From contig NW_013652736.1 in NCBI RefSeq assembly GCF_000499385.1, forward strand, positions 1 to 51,771: DNA of 51,771 nt. The letters are read 5' to 3'. The notes beneath the pieces were generated by a model that saw only the letters and a list, made by a program, of their open reading frames with translations, ran no database searches and had not been told where the DNA came from. Every line of letters starts with the position of its first letter. Within the stretch, counting starts at the first letter, position 1. The stretch is from Eimeria necatrix (Eukaryota > Apicomplexa > Conoidasida > Eucoccidiorida > Eimeriidae). Below, one piece after another: positions 22,411-33,600 of the stretch. The translations under genes were made by a program, and so were the position numbers.

Positions 22411-22566
22411 GTAAGGTAGCGTAACTCAGTTACAGCTGCTGGTGCTAAATCTGCTGCTGCTGCTGCTGCTGCTGCTGTGCCTGCCGCCTGCTGCTTCGGC
22501 TCGATGTAGCACTAATTTGAGCCTCCCGCTGCTGCTGCCGGCTGCCTTGTCCATTTGCTGCAGCAG

Positions 22567-22914
22567 AAAGGCCACTTGTGTTTTTGCGGGTGCGAGAGGC
22601 CGCAGGTTGCGCAGGGAACTATATGGTCTGTTGCAGGGCAGCAGCAGCAGCAACAGCAGCAGCAGCCGCAGCTGCAGCAGCAGCGCAGGTCAGCCACTGC
22701 GGACTGGGTTAGCTACGGAAGGTCCACTGAGGCACAGCAGCAGCGCCGGAAGCAGCAAAGGCAACATCGGCACCAGCAGCGCGAGACAAGAAGGGAAGCA
22801 GCAGCAGCAGTAGCAGCAGCAGCAGCAGCTCGGCGACTGCCCCGAAGTCCGCTAACCCTAGGCAGGGAGCCACACAGGCACAGCGCGGGACATTGGAGTT
22901 CCTGGGATGCAGAC

Positions 22915-22951
<37 letters not shown>

Positions 22952-23574
22952 CGGCAGCTTCAGAAAGAGAAACGGCCTCCTGCGTGGACAGCGTGCGCAG
23001 CTACGGGTTTTCTGAGAGGAGTTCAGGATCCTTTTCTCTGGACCAAGACAGAAGCAGCTGCAGAAGCAGAGAAAGAAAAGAAGAAATTTCGAAAAGTTTC
23101 GACAAAAGAGAAAACTGCTGCAGCAGCAGAAAAGGCCAAGACAGCTGCTGCATCTCCAGGCTCTCCTGCGCTGACCCCGGCCGCCACAGGCGCAGCAGCA
23201 GCCCCCTGCGGCTGCTGTTCAAAACGGAAGCAGCGCAGCGCAGCAGAAGGAAGTTTAGAGAAAAGAAAAGAGATTGGGGGCCAGAAGAAGAAGCTTCAGC
23301 AGCAGCTGAGCCCCTTGATGCTGCAGCAGAAGCAGCGCCTGCATGCGACTCGCAGCAGTGCTGCTCAGAGCTCACCAGCAACTCCGCAGCGCCGCCTGCA
23401 GCAGACGAAGCACAGCCTCAAGCACCTGCTGCTGCTGCTGCTGCTGCTGCGGAGGCTGCTGAAGAGCGCTCAAGAGTAACAGACACAGAAGAGGAGGCCT
23501 CAGCAGCAATATCGGAGCAGCCGCCACTTCGGTACACCCACCAAGGGCGGGAACGCCGCGAGCACGAGGAAGAG

Positions 23575-23606
<32 letters not shown>

Positions 23607-23849
23607 ACATATGTATCCGTTGGAGCATGCGGCAGAAAGGACTGAGCGGCAAGAATTTTACTTCAGGAGTAACAGTCGCGGCAGCAGCAACAGCTGCTGC
23701 AGCAGTTGCTGCAGCAGCTGCAGCAGGAGCAGGCTTCCTCCCTCGCCGGACCAGTACGAAGCTTCGGAGCAGCAGGAACATCCGCAGCTGACAGATGTGT
23801 CTGTTGCAGCGACAGCCTCCGTTTGGGAAGATAGCCCATGCAGTCGAGT

Positions 23850-23885
<36 letters not shown>

Positions 23886-26365
23886 CCGACGACAAAAGAC
23901 TCAGCGGCAGCACCGAGAGTGGGTGCTGGAGCATCGGTGGCGGGACCAGCAGCAGTGGCTGCAGCAGCATGAGCAGCAGCAGCACCAGCAGCAGGAGCAG
24001 CTTCAGTGCGCCTCTTCGTATGTTTCCTCCCAGCGCACAGCCACCTCTGTGTCTGACGCTTCTGCTGCTCCCCCAGCTCAGCAGCAGCAGCAACAGCAGC
24101 TGCTGCTTCCGCGGGCCAGGCGGGGGCACAGCAGCGGCCGGCAGGGGAGTGGCCGTGCTGCTGCTCTGCAGCAGCAAGAAACATTTGTACACATAGAAGA
24201 CCAGTGGCTTCCAGGGCCTGCTGCTGCTGCTTTTTTCGGGAGTTGTTCTGAAGCTGCGCTGTCGCCCAGCAGCTGCGGGCCCCGCAGCCCTCAAGAAGCT
24301 GCTGCAGGCTGGGAAGCTCGCAGCAACTCTGCTGCAACAGAAACCATTGCTGCAGCACAGGAAGCAGCGGAAGGCAGTTCTTGCTCTGAAGCTGCTTCAT
24401 TTCTTCCGGAGCCTTTGCCCGAAGCTGCCTGGGAAAAGCGGGAGAAGAAGCGCAGTTCACGTAGGCGGGCAGCTGCTGCTGCTGCTGCTGAGCCCCCAGA
24501 AGCAGCAGCAGCGGCCACAGCAGCAGCAGCAGCAGCACAGCTTTCCACTCTCGTGAGAGAGATCCTCCGCATGCGCCAGATTCAAGTCTCAAGGCACACT
24601 GGTGACGCGTGGCAGCAGATGCAGCAGCAGCAGCAGCAGCAGAGGCAGCAGCATGTCCGCCACAAGGCGCACCTGCCTCTGTGGCATTCGCATCAGCGCA
24701 TCTCGCGCGTGCGGCCTTCAGCTCTGAGGCAGCAGCTGCAGCACTTGCTGCAGCGAAAGCAGCAGCTCTTGCTGCAGCAAAAGCTGCAATGCGAGATACC
24801 AGTGGACACCCAAAGTGCTGCTCCTGCTTCGACAGCTCAGCAGCAGCCTGAAGAGCCCTATGAGCATCAGTCAGAGCTATTCACCGATGTAACACCAGCA
24901 GCAAGAGCAGCAGCAGAAGCAGCCGCAGCAGCGGTAGTTGCTGCTGCTGCTGCACAAACTGTTGCTGCATCAGAGCCAGCAGCAGAAGCTCCAGCTGCTC
25001 CGCGTGCTGCATCTTGTAACTCCGCTGGAGCCACAGCAGCCTCAGTAGCTGCAGCAGCGCAACAAGAAGCAGCAACTGCCTCCTCTTTGGTAGTGCCTTC
25101 CATTCCAGCAGAGCTTCCTGCTGAGTCTTCCCAGCAGCAGCAATTGCTCGCTGCTGCAACAGCCGATGCTGCTGCAGCCAATGCTGCTGCAGCAGCTGCT
25201 GCTGCGACTGATCCAGGTAAAGCAACAGAAACGGAAATTCGCAGTGAAGCAGCAGCACAAGACCAACAGAACACAGAAGTTCAAACAATGCAGGTGTCTG
25301 CTGCGTCGGAGGTTGCTGCTGCTGCTGTTGAGACGGCAGGAGAGCGCTGGAAAACGCCCATAGCAGCAAATGCAGCAGCAAAGCTGCCACACCGTGTAGT
25401 CCATTGGGAAGAGATAGTCTGCAGCGATTCGCAGCAGCAGCAGCAGCAGCAGCAGCCGACTAACTGTAGGGCAGCCGCAGAAAGAGCCCGCCAGGCTGCG
25501 AGGCTTGCTGTAGCAGCAAGCAGAAAGGCTATTGCAACCGCTTCAGCAGCAGCGAGAGCAGCAGCAGCCCCACCGTTACGCAGCAGCAGCAGCTGCAGCA
25601 CCAGTGGTCCTGTGAGTCGCCCTCAACCCCTCTTGCCGAGGCGCGGCAGCGCTAAGCTGCCCCGTGTTGCTGCAGCAGCAGGTCTTGAAAAGCCAAGCAG
25701 CAGCTCTGGTGTAAGCAGCAGCACCAGCTGCAGCCACAGCCTGAGAGCCCAAAACACAGCAGCGCCACCTGCTTCGAATTCTGCCTCTGCTACAGAGAAG
25801 GGCATAGCTTCCGCCACTGCTGCAGCTGGTGCTGCTGCAGCTGCTGCAGCTGCTGCAGCTGCTGCAGCTGCTGCAGCAGCACCAGAGCAGGGTTTGGCTT
25901 GTGACCCAAATGGACAGGCCGGGAGGGAGGGGCCCTTACATTCTACAGTGCGCAGCAGCCCATTGCAAGATAGCCAGGGAACGGCCCTGCCTTCTCGAGG
26001 CAGCAGCAACAGCAGCAGCAAAGTCAGCAGCAGCAGCAAGCAGAGCCGCCGCCAACTGTCACAGACAGAGCTTGAGACAGAGAGCCTGGATGGGTGTTCG
26101 AACGCCTCGTTGCTGCTGCGCAGCAGCAACAGCAGCAACAGCAGCAACCAAGACTGGCCGCATGCATCTGCTGAGAGCCACTCCCGCCCTCGGCTGCTGC
26201 TGATGCAGCTGCGCCTGCTGCAGCAAGAAGAACAGAAGCGCGCAGCGGGACTGAACTACCTGCAGCAGAAGCAGCAGCAGCTGCAGCGGCTGGCACGCAT
26301 TGAAACAACGAGGAAGGCCAAGGCAGAGGCTGTTGCTGCAGAAAAAATTCAAAGGCGCCTCGCCA
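22567..26365 (+). CDS. Large low-complexity protein of unknown function, main exon
   Basis: An open frame of about 1,300 codons. It starts at a CAG acceptor (22564-22566, phase 0; a second acceptor lies at about 22613) and contains a GTAAGC donor at 26366, after EKIQRRLA. Unique islands between homopolymers include SYGFSERSSGSFSLDQDRSS, QETFVHIEDQWLPGP, REILRMRQIQVSRHTGDAWQ, HRVVHWEEIVCSD and a strongly helical end, QLRLLQQEEQKRAAGLNYLQ then ARIETTRKAKAEAVAAEK. Charged and coiled-coil at the C-terminus, Ser/Ala/Gln-rich elsewhere, with no signal peptide or membrane helix. It is probably continuous with the exon upstream and with the coiled-coil exons at 26.6-27.1 kb. Function unknown. Confidence 0.5.
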
Positions 26366-26649
26366 GTAAGCACGCTTGCGGATGCAAACAACGCCAAGAG
26401 TTGCTGCTGCTGCTGCTGCCACGGCTGCTGCCGCTGCTGCATTTGTTTCAGATGCTGGGGCAGCAGCTGTGCATGCCGATGCAGCGAAAGTTGCAAGTCC
26501 AGAAGCAGCAAAGGTCGATATTTTGTAGGCTTTCTGTGCCCCGGTAGCAGTTGCTGCTGCTGCAGCAGCAAAAGGCTGCTTCCAATCCTGTCTGGAGGCA
26601 AGCTTAGGCCCCCAATGTTCCGTATCTGCAGCTCTCGACGCAATACAGC

Positions 26650-27145
26650 AGCAGCTGCTGCAGGGAGCCACACGAAGGTGCAACAGCACGTTGCTGCAGC
26701 AGCAAGTGCAACAACTGCAGCAGCAGAACAGGCAAAATCGGTTTATGCGCAGCCGAAGCAGCAACCAGCAGCAGCAGCAGCGCGAGGACGGCGGCATAAT
26801 TCTACTGGAGTTCCACCCTGCCGTAAGTCCTTTATCCCCTCAAATTCAGTTCTTTGTCGCTTGCTGCGGTTGCTGCTGCTACGACTGTTGCTGTTGCTGC
26901 TGCTGCTGCTACTGCTGCTGCTCTCTGCCGTTGCGAACTGCGCGCATGTGAATCGATGCTGCATGCAGCACAACTCCGCATCATGGGCTGTTCAACAGGA
27001 CAAAAAGCGAGCAGCAGACGAGCAGCGGCATGCAAAGGCAGCAGCATACGGCCGGCTGCTGCAGCAGCAGCAAGCGGCTCTAGGCCGGCTGGAGCGTCTG
27101 CAGCAAGAAGCAGCAGAGCAGTGCGGCTCCCCGCCTAAGACCTAG
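26650..27145 (+). CDS. Probable 3' coiled-coil exons of the large low-complexity gene
   Basis: A first exon (about 26660 or 26704 to 26822) ends before a GTAAGT donor at 26823; two frames (REDGGIILLEFHPA or HTKVQQHVAAAAS...) are both plausible. A second exon begins after GCATGCAG at about 26970 and encodes DKKRAADEQRHAKAAAYGRL, then QQAALGRLERLQQEAAEQ, with TAG at 27143-27145. This charged heptad-like pattern is typical of a coiled coil and continues the helical end of the main exon. The exact joins are unresolved. Similar Ala/Lys helices at about 27390-27540 and 27640-27803 (ending MHHRELLQTHEPLLLATVHQ before TAG) may be further exons if the gene extends. Confidence 0.35.
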
Positions 27146-27173
27146 AGCAGACTTTGCTGGTGTTTCTGCTACT

Positions 27174-27208
<35 letters not shown>

Positions 27209-28145
27209 TGCGGCTGTTGAACAATTACGGGCAGCTGTTGTTGCTGCAGCCGCCTCACGCTCCGCAGCGACCGCTTGCGCCCATGCTGGAGCTGCTACTG
27301 CTGCTGCTGCTGCTGCTGCTGCGGTGCTGCTGCATGCGCAGGCTGGCCGCTGCTGCCGACGTCCAGGGGGTGAAGCTGACACATTGTGAGGCCTAACGAT
27401 GCAGCTGCTGCAGCGCTTCAACAGGGGCTGCTGCTGCTGCTGCTGCGCGAAGCAGCAGCAGCAGCAGCAGCAGCAGCCCCTGCTGCGCTGCGCGAAGCAG
27501 CAGCAGCATGGGGCGCGCTGCTGCAGCAGCAGCAAATGTAGCTGGCGTTGCGACGCGTATTTGTTTGCACGAATAGACACTCTGAGACACTGCGCAAGAG
27601 TTCATTCGTGCTAGCTGCTGCCTAGGGCATGTGCCCCGGCAGCTGCAGCAAAAGCAGCAGCAGCAAAGGCTGCAGCTGCACGGGCAGCAGCAGCAGCAGC
27701 GGCTGCAGCTGCAAAGGCGCAGCAGATGCACCACAGAGAGCTGCTGCAGACGCACGAGCCGCTGCTGCTGGCGACTGTGCATCAGAAGCTGCTGCTGCAG
27801 TAGTGCAAAGTGAACACAATGTGCTGCGTTGAGCAGCCAATAACATTTGCTGCTGCTGCAGCTATTTGCTGCTGCTGCAGCTGCGACTCTGCACTCTCAA
27901 CACAGTAGCCCAAGGCAAAATAACGTGCTGCTGCTGCAACTTGTGCTGCTGCTGCAACTTGTGCTGCAGCTGCTGTTCAAAGATAGGCAGCCATAGAGTG
28001 TGGGCTTGCACTTCTTGTGTGGCCCCAGCAGCAGGGGCGTCACCAGGCCCTTAAAATGTAGCTGCAGCAGCAGCTACAGCAGCAGCAGCAGCAGCAGCCG
28101 CAGCAGCAGCAGCGAAGCCGCTGCTTCTGCTCACAGCTTATTTTT
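27146..28145. other. CAG-rich stretch with possible Ala-rich helical exons
   Basis: No single model is supported. Plus-strand segments such as VEQLRAAVVAAAASRS (about 27200-27260) and AALREAAAAWGALLQQQQ (about 27480-27535) look helical and could extend the upstream gene; the rest is CTG/CAG runs. Confidence 0.35.
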
Positions 28146-28493
28146 TCATTTCATTTCACTGCCCTCTTGCTCCTGCGGTGCAGCCTTGAAGCGGGGCCCT
28201 GCAGCAGCAACTGGCGAGTTGCTGCTGCTTGCCCGGACGAACTCTTGCATGTCGGAAGCAGCAGCAGCAACAGCAGCAGAATCATCAAAAGAAACTGCTG
28301 CTGCTGCGTTGCGGCCACCGGCCTCCGCCATCGAGCCCAGGGGAAACAGGCCAGGCTTTGGGGCTGGCTTTCTCCTGGAGTGTATGTACAGGTAGACGCA
28401 GCTGACGACGAAAAAGACGAAATAGACCTGCAGCAGCAGCAGCAGCAGCAGCAGCACAGGCAAAGACTGCATGCAGCAACACGCAATGGCACT

Positions 28494-28532
<39 letters not shown>

Positions 28533-28705
28533 CTTACACCTGCGCAGATGTAGGGGGCCAAATATTGCTTTTCCATAACACTTTTATCAAGTTCAATTGC
28601 GGGGGACTTCTGCTGCATCAGAGCCCCCAGAATGAGGAGAAAAAAGACTCCAAATGCTGACAAGAGGGAGCAGCAGGTTGCGCAGCAAGGCCAGCTGCAC
28701 GCCAT
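28146..28705 (-). CDS. Ribonuclease kappa-like small two-helix membrane protein (two exons)
   Basis: Exon 1 (28538-28705; ATG complement 28703-28705) encodes MACSWPCCATCC, then helix 1 LLSAFGVFFLLILGALM, a short loop SPAIELDKSVMEKQ and YLAPYICAG. A GTAAGC donor ends it at phase 0. After an intron made largely of CTG repeats, exon 2 (28146-28427, acceptor CTGCAG) gives helix 2, VYFVFFVVSCVYLYI, then a polar tail to the stop at 28146. The order Cys-rich start, LSAxGV helix, small SPA loop and a second helix matches the RNase kappa family, about 95-100 residues in animals and linked to the V-ATPase. The tail of about 75 residues is longer than usual, and a further intron near the TACCTGTACATAC sequence is possible. 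V-ATPase subunit e was considered but fits less well. Confidence 0.52.
28377..28396. repeat. Palindromic element copy 8 (GGAGTGTATGTACAGGTAGA)
   Basis: Overlaps the predicted second exon of the RNase kappa-like gene on the opposite strand. Confidence 0.5.
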
Positions 28706-30607
28706 CTTCCTTGCTGCTGCTTCCCGCGCAGTTCCTGCTGCTGCTGCTGCTGCTGCTGCTCTCCTAAAGGGCCGCCGCGCTACAGCGCCTGCGAAGCGGC
28801 TGCTGCTGATGCCCCGTGGCACTGCAGCAGGCGGTGCTGCAGCGGCTGCGAGGCAGAAGCAAAAGCTGCTGCTGCTGCTCCAGGCGCTTCCGGTGCTGCC
28901 TCTGCTGCAGCAAAGGCCGGCCTGCACCCTCTGTTGCAGCTGGAGTGTATCTACAGCTCGGAAGTGCTGTCGGAAACGCTGCAGCGGACGAGTGCGTCGG
29001 GAGACTAGGTCACCTTCTGCCGCTGCTGCTGCTGCTGCTGCTGCTGCCGCTGCTGCTGCTGCTGCAGTCGTTGAGGCTTCGGAAATTCAGCAAAGTGTGC
29101 CGTCTAGAGCCTCCAAAGCGGATGCGTGCAGCCGCTGAACTTGTGCGCGAGGAGCTGCTGCAGCCCCCGTTGGCTTCCTCCAAGTGTTATTTCAAAGCCC
29201 CATATAATAAAGAGGGAATGAGAATGCAAATAAACTGAAAGTGCAGCCAGCAGGCGCTAGAGCATCGCTTTCTAGCCGGCGAAACTCAGTGGTCCGGGCC
29301 GAGCGCGACGGGCTCTGCTGGCTTTTTGGAAGCTCTTTTCCCTATTAAAGGCTTTCTCATGAATTCAAAACTGCTTTTTATTTGCTGCTTCGAAAGGTAG
29401 CTACTCCGCTTCTCTAGCTGCTGCTGCTGCGATACTCCCTGCAAAACCGGGGCTTGTGCTCCTGCAGCAGTTGGCTTCTTGCTGCGCGTTGTTTTGGGCC
29501 TTTTATTAACGCACAGGATTATAACATTTATGCAGAATTAATATTCCGGGATATTTAAAGACAATCGAGTAGAAATGCCCATGTTACCTCCCCTGCTCTG
29601 GGCATGATCCAACACGTGTGAGCAGCTGTGCAGCTGTGGGGTACCTAGTGGATATTAAACGAATTTCAACTAAAGTTGCATTCTTAACTAAGGTATAAAT
29701 AGCTCACTATCTCTTATATAGTCTTCTTAGGTCTATCTGTGGGTATGTTTTGCTGCGCCTAGGGCATGTGGGTACTTAGGTACTTAGCCAGTGCATGTGA
29801 AGCTTTTGGCTGAATATTCGCTTTTTTAACCAGGGAAGTTTTTTCTAGCAATTCATCTTAAAGTATTGCTTCTAAACACTCAATAAGCTTTCTCCCGAGC
29901 AATTTTGGCTGCCCAAATCCCTTAAACGGGAGCTCGTGGCTGTATTGTAAGGATAGTACATTGTGGCTTTCATGGCTAGCTATGAAACTGCGCATACTTT
30001 CCCGCACTTGAGTAGATTCAGCATCCCGTTGATGTCCGTAGCGGCTGCAGATAAGGAGGCAGCAGTTCTTTGCCCACTCTAGTTAGTGACTGTGGGAAAA
30101 TGACTTCTTTCTGTTTCACTTTGCCCAGTTCGGTTCTCAATTGTGTAAAGGCGTAGACTGCGCTATTGTGGATATTGAAAAGTTTCCTCTAACAGCCTGC
30201 CTTGCCGCCTCTACTGGAGGTTCAACTCAAGCGCGGAGGCTGCAAATGGAAGAAAGCTTGACCTGCGTCATTCAACAAGAAGAGAGTGTTCTGCAAAAAT
30301 GCCCGCAAAGGAAACTGAAGCCCTTCTGGCTCCAGCAAGGAAACCACAACCTTCCTGAGAGCCTTGGGCTTTTCGAAACAACGCTGGAGTCAAAGGCCAG
30401 CAGTGGCCCCTCTGCGCCTGTTCGCCACGGCGTTGCAGGCCACACGCCCGCTTTTGCGAATCTGCAGTGCCCCTGGAGTTGTGAAAAGCAAAACACATCA
30501 TATTCATGGGGCTTCGTCTTCACTGAACTCCAGAGCCGGGCCGAGACAGCCGCCGGGCCTTCAAATGCCAGCTCTTGCAGTGCAGCAGCTTCGCCCGCGG
30601 CGGACGG
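28706..30607. other. Boundary from repeat-rich to repeat-poor DNA
   Basis: The last sizeable CTG/CAG runs are at 28.7-29.07 kb, with a palindromic element at 28942-28960; small CTG groups persist to about 29.43 kb. From there to 30.6 kb the DNA is non-repetitive. The frame at 30141-30626 overlaps the 3' end of the next gene and has no supporting features. Confidence 0.6.
28942..28960. repeat. Palindromic element copy 9 (GGAGTGTATCTACAGCTCG)
   Basis: About 240 bp 5' of the RNase kappa-like ATG; weaker match. Confidence 0.5.
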
Positions 30608-33600
30608 CTATTGTTCCGCGCCGTGAGAAGACCTCGGCTTGGGCTCTCCCGTGGCCATTCCTTTGAACGTGGAGCGCCTTCTCGCTGGCCCGCCCCAAGA
30701 GGCTCCCGGGGCCTTCTCGAAGTCCGGCGGGGGGCGTTGGGGGGCTCTTGTTGGCCACCAGCCGCTCTCTTCAGGAAAAGAGAAAGGAAAGCCTTGGTAA
30801 GCTGGGGGAGTGGCGTCGTCTTGAGTTGACCAGCGAGTCTGCAAAGGAGCACCTCCAAGGGCTGCCAGCGACCCCGCTGGCCAGTCTAACAAAGAACTTC
30901 CTCCCCCCAAATGCAGCAAAAGCTCCTCGTCCGAAATTTCTTGAGGATACTGCGTCAGAATGGGCTGCTGCAGTTCTAAGTAAGGCTGAGAGGACAGCTC
31001 CTCAGGCCACCAGGCTTCGCCTCTGTGGCCCGCAGGGAAGGAGAGCCTTCCGGCGTCTCTCCCAAAGTCAGGGGGGGGCGAGAACGAGAAAGCACTTGGG
31101 AAAAAAGTGCCCTCAGAGGGAAAGTGTTGGGTGGGCTCCGGGCTGCGGCCGCCGGGGAAGAAAGACTCAGGAGGAATGAAGGGCGGAGGCGGAGAAAAGA
31201 CGCCAGAAAGGTCAGATGGCGGAAACTGCCACGGGCTGTCCGCAGCTGCAGCAGCTGCAGCAGCTGCAGGGAAGGCAAAACGAGCTGCAGCACGGGGTGC
31301 GCTAGCTTGACTAGGCGGGAAGTAAGCAGCGGGGCCTGCAAGCCGGCCCGGCGGCATCTTCCGCGGTGAAGCGGGAGGCCCGGGGAACTGGGGCCGCTCG
31401 GAATACTGGCCTTCGACGGGTCCGGGAAATCCATGGCTGGATCGAGGGAGGTCCGACAAACTAATGGGGGGCCCCTCGGGAGCTCGAGAGCGAACGGGGG
31501 CCCCGGGAGCGCCAGGAAAGCCATACTGCTGCGGAGGAGCGCCAGGACCTGCAAAATCCGTACGGAGCGCCGCTGGCGGGAAAGCCTCGGGCTGCTGCTG
31601 GGCCACCCGAGCATCCGAAAGGAAAGGAAGAGAAGAAGCCCCAAGTTCAGCCAGGTCCCCACTGGAACTACGTTCCGTAGGAAACCCATATTGTCCGGGA
31701 GTGTGTGGGGGCTTACCCAGTTCCCCAACAGCTTTACCAACTTGCGGGGGAGGGTAAGCAGGAAGAGGTGGAAAGCCTGGAGGCGGGCGGCGCTGTGGGG
31801 CCTCAGGCGAGCTGCGCGTTTCGAAACGCGCACTGAGATCTTGGGCCTCCTCTCCTCGGGGAAGCTCTTCGCTCCTGGGTGCACGAGCTGCTCCAGGCCA
31901 GCCAGGTTGGCTCGAAGTGCCGGGGTGACCAGTGGACTCAGCGGCACTACTGGGGGCTGCTGGTGAAGAAGAAGCCTCACGATCCGCTGCTTTCGGTTCC
32001 TCCTGCGGCGAAGGAGGAGCAGGAGCAGCAGCTTTTCCGGGAGACTCCGAGGGGTCTGGTTCTTTGCAACGGCGCTCAGACTCTGACGGAGGACTCTGCT
32101 GTGAATCTGACAGCTTCGCATCTTCTGAGCTCATGGGGGACTCAGCCCCACTCGGGTGCTTGGGGGAGCTGCTGTCACTGGAGCCGGCATCATCAGGTGG
32201 GCTGGAAAGTTGAGTTTCCTGTGGAACTTCTGCGATCTTTGACTCTTCAGAAGGCTTTTTAAATCTAGGGGGCACAACGTAATGATCTTTAACAGGCGTA
32301 CTACCTCGACGTGGTGCAGCCTCTGGACACTGCTTCTGAGCACTGGGGGCCGGGGCTTTAGTTTGTGTCCTTTTTCGTCTTTTGCTTTTCTCCTCTCTTG
32401 GCTTTGGCACTCCCCCTTTATATCCATATCCTGGCATGAGCAGCTGCATTGCCAGTGGGGAGCCCCTGATTTCGCCCAGCTGCTCTTTTTGACTCTTTGG
32501 AACTTGGTTAACAAGCGACTGCAGGTGAGGGTAGGCGGTGAGTCCGTAGTGACAGAACATCTTGTGCTGCAGTACCAGCCAAATGCCGAAAGTTCTCTCG
32601 CGAAGCACGTGGTTTCTGCGGAGGGATGCAGTCTTTTTAAAAATTTTGGCAAACTTCGGTGCTCCGAATGGAGAGCGCAACCACTCTTTGTTTTCACAAA
32701 GTTCCTCCATTGCATGGATGCCGTGCAACATTTGCTCAACCGCCATCTCTTGTACAGTCAAAATTTCTCGTAGCCTTTCCAAACGCTGGCGTAACGGGAT
32801 GTTGGCAGGCTCCTTTTTTGGAATTCTCGTCAAGAGCTCCTTCAAGAACCTGAAGTGGCGGAATGTGGTGGCTGGAAGAGTTTTTCTAGAAAGGCGTTTT
32901 GTCGACTCGATTGCGGCATTCAAGATATCCTCAGCGGCAGTTTGTATGCCTTCTCGCTCTTCACCCTTTAGCAGGGTGGCCATGCAAGTCATCTCGACCA
33001 CACACAAAATCAAAACGCCCCCTAGACCTTCCCGAAGAGCTTCCAAAGGAACCTGCTGGAACACTGGCACTGCGCGCTTTGCAAAGCCCACCAATTTCTC
33101 TATGTACGCCGAAGCCCTCAAAACCACTTCTTTCCTCTCATCATCCAGCTCCACTTCATCAGGATCAGGTTCCGGGTTACTGCCCTCCGCCCCAGCAGCA
33201 GCAGCAGCACCAGCAGCAGCTCCCGGGTCACTGCCTTCTGCCTCTGCAGCAACAGCTCCCGGGTCACTGCCTTCTGCCTCTGCAGCAGCAGCTCCCGGGT
33301 CACAGCCATCTGCCTCTGCATCAGAAGCCTCCAAGTTCCCGCCCTCCTCCCCCGCAGAAGCAGCAGCTTCTGTTGAGTTGCCGTCTGCTGCCTCTGCAGC
33401 AGCAGCTCCCGAGCCCCAGTCTTCCTCCTCTTCACAGGACCACAGAGCGCCTTCTTCTTCTTCCCCCGCATCCGCAAGTGATCTCAGCCCGCCAGATCCT
33501 TTTCGAGCCTTTAATTGAAGACCACAACGTAACACGAAGTAAGCTGCAGCAAGAGCAGCAAAAAGCGAAAGTGTCACAACAACCCCGCCGAGATGAGAAC

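Noticed and set aside
1..29100. CRISPR array or bacterial repeat system
   Set aside because: Repeats are simple trinucleotide or minisatellite units without constant-length unique spacers, and the genes are eukaryotic with introns.
30141..30626. 161-residue plus-strand frame
   Set aside because: Overlaps the 3' end of member A, starts at a non-ATG or weak start and shows no motifs; likely chance in the 3' flank.
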